64,000 nucleotides of DNA from Varibaculum cambriense DSM 15806 (lineage in GTDB: Bacteria > Actinomycetota > Actinomycetes > Actinomycetales > Actinomycetaceae), in assembly GCF_000420065.1 (NCBI RefSeq), contig NZ_ATUF01000003.1, positions 1-64,000 of the forward strand, written 5' to 3'. Under the pieces are notes generated by a model. It searched no databases, was not told where the DNA came from, and was given only the letters and a program-made list of their open reading frames with translations. Positions 21,089 to 29,340 of this stretch are shown in pieces; positions within the stretch are counted from its first letter, which is position 1; the number at the start of each line of letters is the position of its first letter. The position numbers and the translations under genes are program-made.

Positions 21089-22054
21089 CTAGAGGGTGGG
21101 GTCAGCGGCGATTACCTCTGCTATCTCAGCTTGCGTAGGGGCGTAAGCACCCACCTTACTTACCGTAAGTCCCGAGGTAATAGTTGCCCGGTGTAGGGCT
21201 GCTTGGATATCGCTGAGGCGAGCTTGCCGGAGCCGTTGTTTGGCTTCGGTCGAGCCCAGCATTCCCGCATCTAGCAGTCCTGAAATCAGGCCGGCCATAA
21301 AGGAATCCCCGGCTCCTACCGTGTCTTTGACCTTGATGTTTAGCGGATCGACCGCCAGCATATCCCGATCATTAGCGCACAGGGCATAGGACGCCCACGG
21401 TCCCCGGGTAGCCACAATCAGACCCGGTCCCATAGTCTTCCACTTTTGCAATACAGTTTCGATGGGAGTGTCCTTGCCGTAGAGCCAAGCAATATCCTCA
21501 TCGCTGGCTTTTACCACATCAGCTAGGCTGATTAGTTCTTCGATCCGCGGACGCACTTCCTCGGGAGTGCCCATCAAAGTAGGGCGCACATTGGGGTCAT
21601 AGCTGACGGTTCCTTGAGATGACATGGCCTTGACCGCCGCGACCACTGCAGAGGCGCCCGGTGCCAAAGTGGCGGCGAAACTTCCGGTATGCAGGTGGCT
21701 GAGACCACTGACCTCCGGCAGGGGCGGGACTTGCCATTCCAGGTCGAAATCATAGGTCGCTTGCCCATTATCGTCGATTTGAGCGTTAGCTATCGGGGTT
21801 TTCTGAGCGTTAGCGCTACCAGGCACCACGCTAACCCCGGCGGAAGCTAACTTTGCTTCTAGGTTCTTACCGCGCTCGTCTTTGCCCCACCAAGAAGCCA
21901 AGGAGGTGGGGTGGCCTAAACTAGCGACTCCGCACGCTACGTTAAAAACGCTGCCCCCAACTTTTTCTTCCACAGTACCTGCACGTTTAATAACATCAAT
22001 CAGGGCTTCACCCAGGCAAAGTACGGGACGCTCAGTTGGTTTCATATCGGTCAT
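21089..22054 (-). CDS. PfkB-family carbohydrate kinase (fructokinase-like)
   Basis: Ribokinase/PfkB family sugar kinase of 321 residues from the ATG at 22052-22054, which follows a minus-strand GGAG. The N-terminal PVLCLGEALIDVI and the C-terminal signature DTVGAGDSFMAGLISG, containing the anion hole and catalytic Asp, are intact. The sequence is closest to fructokinases, but substrate choice cannot be proven by eye. It starts 5 bases after the stop of a sugar-permease fragment, so it was probably the second gene of a permease-kinase operon that has lost its permease. Confidence 0.86.
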   Translation of the reverse strand: MTDMKPTERPVLCLGEALIDVIKRAGTVEEKVGGSVFNVACGVASLGHPTSLASWWGKDERGKNLEAKLASAGVSVVPGSANAQKTPIANAQIDDNGQATYDFDLEWQVPPLPEVSGLSHLHTGSFAATLAPGASAVVAAVKAMSSQGTVSYDPNVRPTLMGTPEEVRPRIEELISLADVVKASDEDIAWLYGKDTPIETVLQKWKTMGPGLIVATRGPWASYALCANDRDMLAVDPLNIKVKDTVGAGDSFMAGLISGLLDAGMLGSTEAKQRLRQARLSDIQAALHRATITSGLTVSKVGAYAPTQAEIAEVIAADPTL

Positions 22055-22059
22055 GATAA

Positions 22060-22191
22060 TTACTCCACACCTAGTTTCTTGGACATTTCTGCAAGGGGAA
22101 TCCCTTTGGTTTCCGGCATGGCGTTTAGTACCCACAGCAGCTGGCCGCACATGCACAGGAAGAAGATCAGGAATGACCAGCCGTGTTTATC
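22060..22191 (-). pseudogene. C-terminal remnant of a sugar-porter MFS permease
   Basis: Minus-strand codons from 22191 to the stop at 22060-22062 encode DKHGWSFLIFF, another hydrophobic stretch, and NAMPETKGIPLAEMSKKLG. The PETKGxxLxE motif is the hallmark C-terminus of sugar porters. An in-frame stop (22192-22194) lies directly upstream and no start is available. The rest of the permease is absent; the region is instead abutted by the terminator of the metal-transport operon. It is a deletion relic upstream of the fructokinase gene. Confidence 0.72.
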
Positions 22192-22233
22192 TTAGCAAAT
22201 GCAGTTAATGCCTGGATGGAGTTATTAGGTCAG

Positions 22234-22279
22234 TAAGGGCTGTCCCGGTAACCGCCTTTGGTTACCGGGACAGCCCTTA
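22234..22279 (-). terminator. Terminator of the metal ABC transporter operon
   Basis: Perfect 19-bp inverted repeat (22234-22252 and 22261-22279), 8-base loop, 36 bases past the end of the last permease gene. No long T run follows on the minus strand. Confidence 0.8.
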
Positions 22280-22314
22280 GCAACTATTTGGAGTAGGTAC
22301 CAGCTGGGATAGTT

Positions 22315-23178
22315 CTATGCGTGTTTCTTGACACGGGCGCGTGCCCGGCTGATCAGTAGAACTATTAGGAATAAGACCCCATCGGTAAATGCCATCATCG
22401 CCGAGGTGGCAAGGTTGAAATGCCAAGCGGTTATAAAACCGATTATTGCGCTGATTACCGCAATAATCAGGGTGAAAGCAAATATTTTCGGGAGAGAATT
22501 AGAAAGTAGAATCGCAGTGGCTGCTGGGGTTACCAGTAGGGCAATCACTAGAATGGCGCCCGCAGTAGAAAAAGCCACCACAATAGTTAAGGCCACCAGA
22601 ACCATGAATATAGTTTCCACCGTGCGGATGGGGAACCCGATGACTCGGGCTGATTCCCTATCGAAAGTCACAAGCTGCATAACTTTATAGGTGAGCAGTA
22701 AAAATAGTGCGTTCGCTAAGAAAATTATCAGCAGCATCCACATAGCGCGCGGACCAAAATCATAATTGCTGATTATCAACCTTTCGGTATCTAAAGCCAG
22801 CAGGTTCAGGTCGCCGGTCAGTACCGTATCCTCGCAGATATGTACATGTGCCAGCGCGGTGGACAGTAAAATTACTCCGCCCGAAAATAGCAGGGGGAAG
22901 ATAACTCCTTGACTGGCATCCTTAGGTAGTAAACCGGTGGATTGGAGATAGTTAGCTCCCAAAACTACGATCAACCCAAAACCGGCGGCAAGAACCACCA
23001 TTATCGGAGAATAAGTGGATCCAGAAAGCAACGCTCCCAGCACGATTCCGGGTAGGACTGCGTGGCTCATGGCGTCCACCAGCATGGATTGACGACGCAA
23101 CACCAAGAAGGTGCCGGGCAGGGCGCAAGTTACCGAGGTAGTAATTGCTAGTAATAAGGCTGCAAGTACAAAACTCAT
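22315..23178 (-). CDS. Metal ABC transporter permease (ABC-3 family), second
   Basis: A 287-residue ABC-3 type permease of the manganese/iron/zinc importer class, with about eight hydrophobic segments and the family's RRQSMLVDAMSHAVLPGIVLG N-terminal region. Its start overlaps the stop of the preceding permease by 4 bases (23175-23178). It is the last gene of a four-gene operon and would form a heterodimeric channel with the other permease. A hairpin terminator follows. Confidence 0.92.
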   Translation of the reverse strand: MSFVLAALLLAITTSVTCALPGTFLVLRRQSMLVDAMSHAVLPGIVLGALLSGSTYSPIMVVLAAGFGLIVVLGANYLQSTGLLPKDASQGVIFPLLFSGGVILLSTALAHVHICEDTVLTGDLNLLALDTERLIISNYDFGPRAMWMLLIIFLANALFLLLTYKVMQLVTFDRESARVIGFPIRTVETIFMVLVALTIVVAFSTAGAILVIALLVTPAATAILLSNSLPKIFAFTLIIAVISAIIGFITAWHFNLATSAMMAFTDGVLFLIVLLISRARARVKKHA

Positions 23179-24320
23179 TTCAGATTAACCTCGGGGTCTA
23201 GCTGGGACTTGTGACTTAATGTTCCGGTTGATTGGACAAGCGCGGAGGGAGTGCCTCCTTCCTCCACCTTTGTCGGTGAGAAACATAGATGGTTAGCTAT
23301 TACCGCAGGATTAGTAGGCTGTTCTTTCCAGGAATTACCCTGAGCGAGGGAGGCGTTATCTTCCTGCTCGTGCTTTATATTTTGGATATGCCGGCGGCGG
23401 CGATACCGGTAAGCCAGCAAAGAGCGGTGCGGAGAGAAAACTAAAGAAATAGCTAGAACCAGCGAAAGGATGACTACGATTACCGGTCCAGTAGGCACCT
23501 TACCGATGGATACTGCCAGATAAGAACCAAAACCGCCGCTAAGTGCGCCTATTGCTCCAGCTAGTAGGAATAACACCGGTAGATGATCGGTCCACTGCCG
23601 GGCGGCAGCTGCGGGGATGATAGCAAAAGCAACCATCAATACTACCCCTACAGATTTAACCCCAATCACGATACCTACGGTGGTGCACAAGGTGACAATG
23701 GCGATCAAAAGGTTACCGGAAAAGCCAGCTGCCTTGGCGCCTACGGGGTCAAAAGCAAAGAGTGAGATCTCCTTCCAGAAAATCGCGACGATCAATAGAG
23801 CGGTAAAACCTAGGATAGCAACGGTGAACACATCGATTTGACGCATAGTGGCGGCATTGCCGAACAGGTATTGTGCAATACCAGAGCGTCCAGAGAAATG
23901 GGAAAAGGATAATAGCCTCAAGGCCACCATGCCGCCGCCATAATAGATGGCCAGAGAAATTGCCATGGCGGCTTCCACTCCCACTTTGGATTTTTCTGCT
24001 ATTAGATTGGTGGTGGCAACAGCCAGCAAGCCGGAAATTGTGGCTCCAATCGTCAAAACTAGGATCGATTGTCCATCCGCGCCCATTAGCGAAGCAATTA
24101 CGAAGGCTCCCACAATCCCGGCAATGGAACTATGCCCAATAACGTCAGAAACTAGGGATTGTTTACGCACGTAAAGTAGGGATCCGAGGGTTCCGGCGAA
24201 GAAACCCACCAGGATTGCTCCCGCGGTCATCACACGAAAACTGTAGGTTCCCCAAAAATCACTTAGAGAGATTAGTTCCTGGGGGAAAAGGCTAGAGAGG
24301 TTGGTGAGGGCGAGCTTCAT
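23175..24320 (-). CDS. Metal ABC transporter permease (ABC-3 family), first, with long C-terminal tail
   Basis: Residues 1-300 form a standard ABC-3 permease with about eight membrane segments, including RKQSLVSDVIGHSSIAGIVG, the expected counterpart of the other permease's N-terminal motif. After the last helix there is an about 80-residue hydrophilic tail (YRRRRHIQNIKHEQEDN and onward) with no recognisable domain. Typical family members end near 290-300 residues. The start overlaps the ATPase gene's stop by 4 bases (24317-24320) and the stop overlaps the next permease, so translation of the three genes is coupled. Confidence 0.9.
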   Translation of the reverse strand: MKLALTNLSSLFPQELISLSDFWGTYSFRVMTAGAILVGFFAGTLGSLLYVRKQSLVSDVIGHSSIAGIVGAFVIASLMGADGQSILVLTIGATISGLLAVATTNLIAEKSKVGVEAAMAISLAIYYGGGMVALRLLSFSHFSGRSGIAQYLFGNAATMRQIDVFTVAILGFTALLIVAIFWKEISLFAFDPVGAKAAGFSGNLLIAIVTLCTTVGIVIGVKSVGVVLMVAFAIIPAAAARQWTDHLPVLFLLAGAIGALSGGFGSYLAVSIGKVPTGPVIVVILSLVLAISLVFSPHRSLLAYRYRRRRHIQNIKHEQEDNASLAQGNSWKEQPTNPAVIANHLCFSPTKVEEGGTPSALVQSTGTLSHKSQLDPEVNLK

Positions 24321-25105
24321 GCCAGCGCTCCCTCGATTCCGTATGCCTGGGAAATGTTCTTAGCGGTAAAGGTAGTGTCTAGGGGGCCGGAAGCCACCAA
24401 GTTTCCTTCGCGAAGCAGCAATACTGAGGAACAAAACTCTCTTACAGTAGCTAAATCATGGTGTACCAGGAGTACGGTTTTCCCTGAGCTAGCTAGAGAA
24501 CGCAGTACCTGTAAAATCGTCTTTTCGGACTTCATATCAACCCCAGCGAAGGGTTCATCCATAACTAATAGATCAGCATCGGCGGCCAGGGCGCGCGCCA
24601 CGAAGGTGCGTTGTTTTTGTCCTCCGGAAAGCTCAGAAATCTGGCGGCTCGCTAGATCGGAGATATCTAGTTGTTCCATAGCTGCTTGCGCCGCCTGATG
24701 CTCTTTTTTCCCCGGGCGGCGCAGCCATCCTAAGTGGGTATAGGTTCCCATTAACACCACGTCTTTTACTCGTGCGGGAAAATCCCAGTCAATTGAGGCA
24801 GACTGGGGCATATAGGCAATGCGCTTGCGTACCCGGCTTAAGTTTTTCCCAAAGAATTCAGCTTTCCCGCTGACCCGGGGAATCAGTTCCAGCATCGCTT
24901 TGATCAAAGTAGATTTTCCGGCTCCATTAGGGCCAAGAATCGCCATGATTTCTCCGCTGGGGACGGTAAAACTCACCCCGGAGAGGGCAAGACGATCTCG
25001 GTAAGCGGCGCTGATGTTTTCCACCACGCAAGGGGGAGTGCTCACTGGTACGCTGGCAGTCTGTTCTCGGGAGTCTTCTGGGGAAGAAGTGTTTTTGGAA
25101 GTCAT
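24317..25105 (-). CDS. Metal ABC transporter ATP-binding protein
   Basis: A 262-residue ABC ATPase with Walker A GPNGAGKST, signature ELSGGQKQR, Walker B LLVMDEPFAGVD and the switch His in LVHHDLATV. The sequence fits the ATPases of Mn/Fe/Zn importers (MntB/ZnuC type), with a Ser/Thr-rich N-terminal extension of about 25 residues. It is the second gene of the operon; a stable hairpin separates it from the substrate-binding-protein gene, which would reduce its expression relative to that gene. Confidence 0.93.
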   Translation of the reverse strand: MTSKNTSSPEDSREQTASVPVSTPPCVVENISAAYRDRLALSGVSFTVPSGEIMAILGPNGAGKSTLIKAMLELIPRVSGKAEFFGKNLSRVRKRIAYMPQSASIDWDFPARVKDVVLMGTYTHLGWLRRPGKKEHQAAQAAMEQLDISDLASRQISELSGGQKQRTFVARALAADADLLVMDEPFAGVDMKSEKTILQVLRSLASSGKTVLLVHHDLATVREFCSSVLLLREGNLVASGPLDTTFTAKNISQAYGIEGALA

Positions 25106-25152
25106 GGAGTTAATACCTTTAACGAAGATAACTGAATGATTTGGGAAGAAAG

Positions 25153-25201
25153 AGGATGGGCGCTAGGAAACTTGGAGACGGCGAAACCTAGCGCCCATCC
25201 T
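25153..25201 (-). terminator. Intercistronic hairpin after the metal-binding lipoprotein gene
   Basis: Perfect 15-bp stem (25153-25167 and 25187-25201) with a 19-base loop, inside the operon. It may attenuate transcription or protect the upstream mRNA, giving more binding protein than transporter. Confidence 0.7.
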
Positions 25202-25220
25202 GGCACTCAGATCGCGTTCT

Positions 25221-26159
25221 CTATGAGAGTGCCTTTACAATAGCTTCCACATTGTGCTGGAAAGCTCCCAGATAGGTGTTGGTGGGGGCTTTCTCGCCAA
25301 GGGTGTCTGCATAGAGCTCGGTGTCGGAGAGTTTAACTTCCCAACCTTTGGACTTCACCATTTCTTGGAGGTGCTTTACTACTTCCGGGCTCTTGAGGTT
25401 GTCATAGAAGATAACCGGAACTTTTTTGCTAGCAATAGTGTTTGCCAGTTCTTCCAGCTGTACCGCAGAGATTTCCGATTCAGAAGAAACCATATCGGTA
25501 GCCATAATGTCTAGTCCGTAGGTGCGTCCCAGGTAGTTGAAGGCGTCGTGACCGGTTACCAGAGTGCGGTGATCGGCAGGAATTTTTTCAAATGCAGCTT
25601 TGGCCTTTTCGTGCATGGCCTGAATCTTGGCGTTATATTCTTTGCCGTTCTTGAGGTATTTGTCGGCGTTAGCTTTATCTAGTTTCGCGATTTTTTCGGC
25701 GGTAGCGGTTACCGCGTATTGCCATCCGATCGGGTCATTCCACACGTGAGGGTCATGACCTTGGATCTTGCCATCTTCTTCCCAGTCCAGCAGCATTTTT
25801 TTCGGAATGGCTTCTGCGGCGGGCAAGGATTTATCGCCCAGACCATCGAACTGGCCCATCATTTTGTGTTCCATGTCGTGACTGGTCCAAACCACCAGGT
25901 CCGCTTTTTGGATTTTTTCAGTGTCTTTGGTGGTGAGTTCTTGAGTGTGGGGATCGCCTCCGGGGGCTACCAGGGTAGTAATCTCGGCGTCGGGGGCTAT
26001 GTTTTTCACCGCGTCGGCGAGGTAACCGGTGGTGGCAACAATTTTTAGCTTTCCATTAGCTTCATCCGCATTATCGGCGGCACCATCTTTGGCGCAACCT
26101 CCCAGGGAAGCTGCTAGTGCCAGGGCGCAGATACCGGAGACTACGGCTTTCAGTTTCAT
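25221..26159 (-). CDS. Metal-binding lipoprotein of the ABC importer (Mn/Fe type)
   Basis: Cluster A-I solute-binding protein (TroA/PsaA/MntC family), 312 residues. The signal peptide ends in the lipobox LGGC, with lipidated C22. The expected metal ligands are H71 (GGDPHTQEL), H138 (GHDPHVWND), a Glu in SSESEIS (E227 or E229) and D285 (LYADTLG). A His-His-Glu-Asp set is typical of manganese or iron binding, whereas zinc proteins usually have a third His. The His-rich loop of ZnuA proteins is absent. It is the first gene of the operon, behind a DtxR-like box, which supports Mn or Fe. Confidence 0.92.
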   Translation of the reverse strand: MKLKAVVSGICALALAASLGGCAKDGAADNADEANGKLKIVATTGYLADAVKNIAPDAEITTLVAPGGDPHTQELTTKDTEKIQKADLVVWTSHDMEHKMMGQFDGLGDKSLPAAEAIPKKMLLDWEEDGKIQGHDPHVWNDPIGWQYAVTATAEKIAKLDKANADKYLKNGKEYNAKIQAMHEKAKAAFEKIPADHRTLVTGHDAFNYLGRTYGLDIMATDMVSSESEISAVQLEELANTIASKKVPVIFYDNLKSPEVVKHLQEMVKSKGWEVKLSDTELYADTLGEKAPTNTYLGAFQHNVEAIVKALS

Positions 26160-26202
26160 GTATCCTCATCTTTCATATTATTCGGTCACCCGAAATATTG
26201 GT

Positions 26203-26221
26203 TTAGGTTAGGTGAACCTGA
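26203..26221 (-). promoter_or_regulatory. DtxR/MntR-like operator of the metal ABC operon
   Basis: TTAGGTTAGGTGAACCTGA matches the 19-bp DtxR consensus at 16 positions with good dyad symmetry. It lies 44-62 bases upstream of the binding-protein start. A DtxR-family repressor (iron or manganese) is the likely regulator. Confidence 0.7.
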
Positions 26222-26409
26222 TAATAAAGATAGTTATCAATTGGAAAAAAGAAAACTGACGTTTGTCCTATAGGGGGTGCTTGCTGTGTTGACCTGCATA
26301 AAATCCCTACTCTATGAGGTTTTTCATAAACTAGGGGCTGCTGGTGAATCTCGGGTGTGGAGTGAATAGTTGGAGGGTGTAAATTTAGGGGATCCTGAGT
26401 TAGTAATTA

Positions 26410-26449
26410 ATTTTGTCGGACTTTCCTATGTGGGAAAGTCCGACAAAAT
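26410..26449 (-). terminator. Terminator of the FtsX/LolD-type ABC operon
   Basis: Perfect 17-bp inverted repeat (26410-26426 and 26433-26449) with a 6-base loop, and A/T-rich ends supplying a T run on both strands. The rest of the 26160-26541 gap holds only the metal operator; I see no gene. Confidence 0.85.
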
Positions 26450-26541
26450 CTTTGCTGGGTGATTAGATTTCTTGGTAACTTCTCTAAGGTTCCGCGCTAG
26501 TTATGTAACCGCGCGAATGCCCATTAGAGCCTGACTAACCG

Positions 26542-27999
26542 CTAGTCATTGGCGCGTTGCTGCAGCAGACGTAAACGTCGATGTAGCGGGTGGCTGGCAA
26601 AAATTGAGGCGGCTGTAACCGCCAAACCAGCCAGCATTAACAGGCTCATTTGGGCTACGGAATTCTCTGGAGTTTGCCCGGTATGTTCCTTTAGCATTTG
26701 CACCATCGGCATGGCTGCTGCTAGTCCCAAAATGGCTCCTCCCAGCACGGATACCGCTAGGGGGCCCAGGGTTTCCAGCCACATCGAGCGCAGTTCGAAG
26801 CCGCGCGGGGCGCCCATTTTTGCTAAAGCCCGGGACTGCTCGGCATTTTCAATCACCGTTGCCGCTTGGGTAATCAACATGGCACAGGCACAAAGCGCGA
26901 AACTGACCGCCAAGGTAATCATGGTGCCAGTTTGGAAATCCCAACGGGTGGCTGTAATAAAGTTGTCAGCCAGGCGATCAGAATCTTCCCCATTGACCAG
27001 TACTGGCGACATGGCTACGAAACCCGCGAGAAAAGCTAAGAACCCCATACCGCTGACGCGCCGCCAAGTAGTCTTGGGGTCGGCCACTATTCGCCGAGAC
27101 GCCAGTACCATCGCAGGAATCGGCATCTTTGCCAGCAAGCGGGCATTTAGTTGCAACAGGTAGGGTCCTAGTAAATTGAACCCTAAAATAACTACCAGGA
27201 TAATGCCCGAGACTATCGCTATCGTCCAGGTTTTTGATAGCCCTACGGTTGCCTGACTGACTATGAAAGCGGCGGAAAAAATAGCTACCGCAGCTACCAG
27301 TCGCCAAATGCGCAGCGCCGGTTGGCTCGCCCGGCGGGTTACTCCCAAGGGAGAAACTCTTACCTGCTGCATTCCCCACCAGGAAGAAAGCTGCCCCAGC
27401 AAGATAATTACCGCTAGCACTATCAACAGCAGCCACCAGGGCAGCAGCATTTCTTTAACCGTTATATATTTGGCTTCTATTTCAAGAAATGTCCAGGCGG
27501 GCAGGGTAGCTAAATAAAGGGCAGTACCGATCAGGGAACCGATAGCTGCTTGGATTAGGGTATCTAACAGAGTCATCTTGGTGACCTCCGCAGAGGACAC
27601 CCCCAATAGTCGCAAGGAGGCTAAACGCTTTTCGCGTCCTCGTGCCCCCAATACAGCTGCCTTAGTAGCAAGCGAGCTTAGAGAGGGGAGGATCAGGGCG
27701 CAGGCTAAAACGGCTAACAGGAAATAGAACTTTAGAATGATTTCGAAACTTGCGTCCGCTTCAAGTAGCTGGGCGGCAATTCCCGTTGGGGACATCCAGC
27801 GGTTATAAAACATATAGGTGCCGCCAGCAACTGTTAATGCCAAGCCGGTACATACCGTGTAGGCCAGGATGGATGCTAAATAAAGCAGAGATTCACCCTG
27901 GCGAGAGCGGAAACGGGCTTTAGTGAGATGCCAGGTTAACCAGTTTAGGTTTTGTGCGCGTGCGGGGGTAACCAGGGTGGCTGTAGTAGTACTCGACAT
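26542..27999 (-). CDS. FtsX-like ABC transporter permease
   Basis: A 485-residue membrane protein with two FtsX-like modules. One is N-terminal (about residues 60-260, with LRLLGVSSAEVTKM, the usual cytoplasmic coupling segment) and one C-terminal (about 350-475, with LAKMGAPRGFELRSMWLE). About eight to ten membrane helices are visible. Such permeases with a LolD-like ATPase form MacB/type VII-like machines that export or sense antimicrobial peptides or lipids rather than importing solutes. The gene follows the ATPase gene directly, with no gap between the ATPase stop and its start. No two-component genes lie nearby, so a bacitracin-type sensing role is not supported. Confidence 0.88.
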   Translation of the reverse strand: MSSTTTATLVTPARAQNLNWLTWHLTKARFRSRQGESLLYLASILAYTVCTGLALTVAGGTYMFYNRWMSPTGIAAQLLEADASFEIILKFYFLLAVLACALILPSLSSLATKAAVLGARGREKRLASLRLLGVSSAEVTKMTLLDTLIQAAIGSLIGTALYLATLPAWTFLEIEAKYITVKEMLLPWWLLLIVLAVIILLGQLSSWWGMQQVRVSPLGVTRRASQPALRIWRLVAAVAIFSAAFIVSQATVGLSKTWTIAIVSGIILVVILGFNLLGPYLLQLNARLLAKMPIPAMVLASRRIVADPKTTWRRVSGMGFLAFLAGFVAMSPVLVNGEDSDRLADNFITATRWDFQTGTMITLAVSFALCACAMLITQAATVIENAEQSRALAKMGAPRGFELRSMWLETLGPLAVSVLGGAILGLAAAMPMVQMLKEHTGQTPENSVAQMSLLMLAGLAVTAASIFASHPLHRRLRLLQQRAND

Positions 28000-28710
28000 T
28001 TACGCCCTCCCGGATTGTGGAGCTAGCGCGCGATCGGAATGGATTTGGCCGTCCCGAATCTCGATCAGACGCGAACACCATTGCGCAACGTTGATGTCGT
28101 GGGTTACCAGCACTAATGCTGCTCCGCATCGTTGAACTTCCCGGGTTAAGATTTCCATCATTTCGTATCCGGTAGCTTGATCGAGGGCGCCAGAAGGTTC
28201 ATCAGCAAAAACTACTTTCGGGTTGCCGATGAGGGCGCGAGCAATTGCTACCCGCTGTGCTTGACCGCCAGACATATCTCCGGGACGCCGCTTTTTCAGC
28301 TCAGGAAGTCCCAGTTGGGCGAGTAGTTGATCTGCGCGCTTTAAAGCTTTTGGCAGCAGGGTGCCGGTCAAGACCAGGGGGAGTGCCACGTTTTCGCGGG
28401 CAGGCAGCTCGGGGATGAGTTGCCCGTCTTGGAACACAAACCCGAACTGGCTAAGCCGCAGCCGGGAGCGCGTTACATCTTTTTGTGCCGCGATATCCTC
28501 GCCCCGGAATAAAACTTTTCCGGATTCGGGAACCAGGACGCCGGATAGGCAATGCAAAAGGGTCGATTTTCCGGACCCAGATGGTCCCATGATTGCCACC
28601 GACTCGCCCTCGTGAATTTGGAGAGAAACCCCGGAGAGAGCGTGGACGTTTCCAAAACTTTTTGTAATGTTATCGGTGCTGAGCACCTCTTTTTCTTTAT
28701 CTTGATTCAT
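28000..28710 (-). CDS. ABC transporter ATP-binding protein (LolD/MacB type)
   Basis: A 236-residue ATPase with Walker A GPSGSGKST, signature DMSGGQAQR, Walker B VVFADEPSGALD and LVTHDINVAQW. The FADEPSGALD motif and the overall length place it with ATPases that partner FtsX-like permeases. It is immediately upstream of that permease gene and probably co-transcribed. The translocated substrate is not evident. Confidence 0.92.
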   Translation of the reverse strand: MNQDKEKEVLSTDNITKSFGNVHALSGVSLQIHEGESVAIMGPSGSGKSTLLHCLSGVLVPESGKVLFRGEDIAAQKDVTRSRLRLSQFGFVFQDGQLIPELPARENVALPLVLTGTLLPKALKRADQLLAQLGLPELKKRRPGDMSGGQAQRVAIARALIGNPKVVFADEPSGALDQATGYEMMEILTREVQRCGAALVLVTHDINVAQWCSRLIEIRDGQIHSDRALAPQSGRA

Positions 28711-28762
28711 ACCTTCTATTTCAGTCCGCCTGCCGGGCCCAGGGAACAGTGCTGAAACTGAT

Positions 28763-29014
28763 TTTTAGGTATTGCCAAAACCTACCCGGAGGTAGAGCTG
28801 CCACTACCTAAAAGGAAGAGTGCGCCCTCCGAATGCTTTTCGTTGCGGACGAGAGTTTCCCCGGCAGGGTCTGATTCCCTTTGAAGAATGGGAGCCCCGA
28901 AAGATGGGCGCAGTAACCCACTTTGGGCAGGTGGCTAAGAAACTGAGTTTACGTCCTCTAAAAATAGCGAGGAAACCAATAGTTTGTGTGGCTCCCTATG
29001 AGTATCGTGGAAAT
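28763..29014 (+). ncRNA. Candidate structured RNA upstream of a small basic protein
   Basis: This 250-base stretch is predicted to be non-coding but has several nested complementary segments. TTTTAGGTA (28763-28771) pairs with TACCTAAAA (28805-28813) and encloses CTACC/GGTAG. GGGAGCC (28888-28894) pairs with GGCTCCC (28990-28996) and closes a multibranch domain. Inside that domain are CCCA-CTT-TGGG and GTTT..CCTC/GAGG.AAAC hairpins. It runs up to the probable start codon of the next gene at 29015. It could be a riboswitch-like leader or an independent RNA. I do not recognise the class with confidence. An in-frame protein extension through this region has an unlikely composition and was not used. 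Confidence 0.45.
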
Positions 29015-29215
29015 ATGAAGTTCGGTATGCGAAAACCTAGTCCTAAGCGTTCCTACAAGGCAGCGACCTCAGGTAGAGCTAAAAGAGCCGCTAAGCGCGC
29101 AGTTAATCCCCTATATGGCAAGAAGGGAATGGGATTGTTGAAGGATCCGTCGCGTGCGATCAAAAACGCTATTTATCGGCGCACCACCTTCGGTTGGCGC
29201 GACCTCTTTAAGTAG
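29015..29215 (+). CDS. Small basic conserved-looking protein, function unknown
   Basis: The likely product has 66 residues beginning MKFGMRKPSPKRSYKA. It is very rich in Lys and Arg (SGRAKRAAKRAV) and ends in YRRTTFGWRDLFK. There are no membrane segments, Cys pairs or enzyme motifs. I recall similar small proteins with an RKPS start and a TTF C-terminus in mobile or accessory regions of Gram-positive bacteria, but I cannot name a family. The charge suggests nucleic-acid or ribosome binding. The ATG at 29015 is chosen because the frame upstream (open from 28820) falls within predicted RNA structure and does not look like protein. It may be controlled by that RNA. Confidence 0.55.
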   Translation: MKFGMRKPSPKRSYKAATSGRAKRAAKRAVNPLYGKKGMGLLKDPSRAIKNAIYRRTTFGWRDLFK

Positions 29216-29340
29216 CCCGTAGCTTGCTGCCTGCCTGAAGCGGAAACAAGCTGTAGCTATTCGGCAAGGGGTTGGCTAAAATCAAGGTAGGTAACGGGCT
29301 AGGTGCTCGTTATGTTATCCAAGCGGGGAGCTAAAATCCG

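Noticed and set aside
22055-22156. Start of the fructokinase gene at 22156
   Set aside because: The extra 34 residues are read out of frame across the sugar-permease remnant; the ATG at 22052-22054 has a good ribosome-binding site and gives the family N-terminus.
26542-28710. Antimicrobial-peptide sensing module (BceAB type)
   Set aside because: The permease lacks the large extracellular loop typical of BceB, and no two-component genes are adjacent.
28820-29014. In-frame extension of the small basic protein upstream to 28820
   Set aside because: The extension lacks a plausible ribosome-binding site, has an unlikely composition and coincides with strong RNA pairing.
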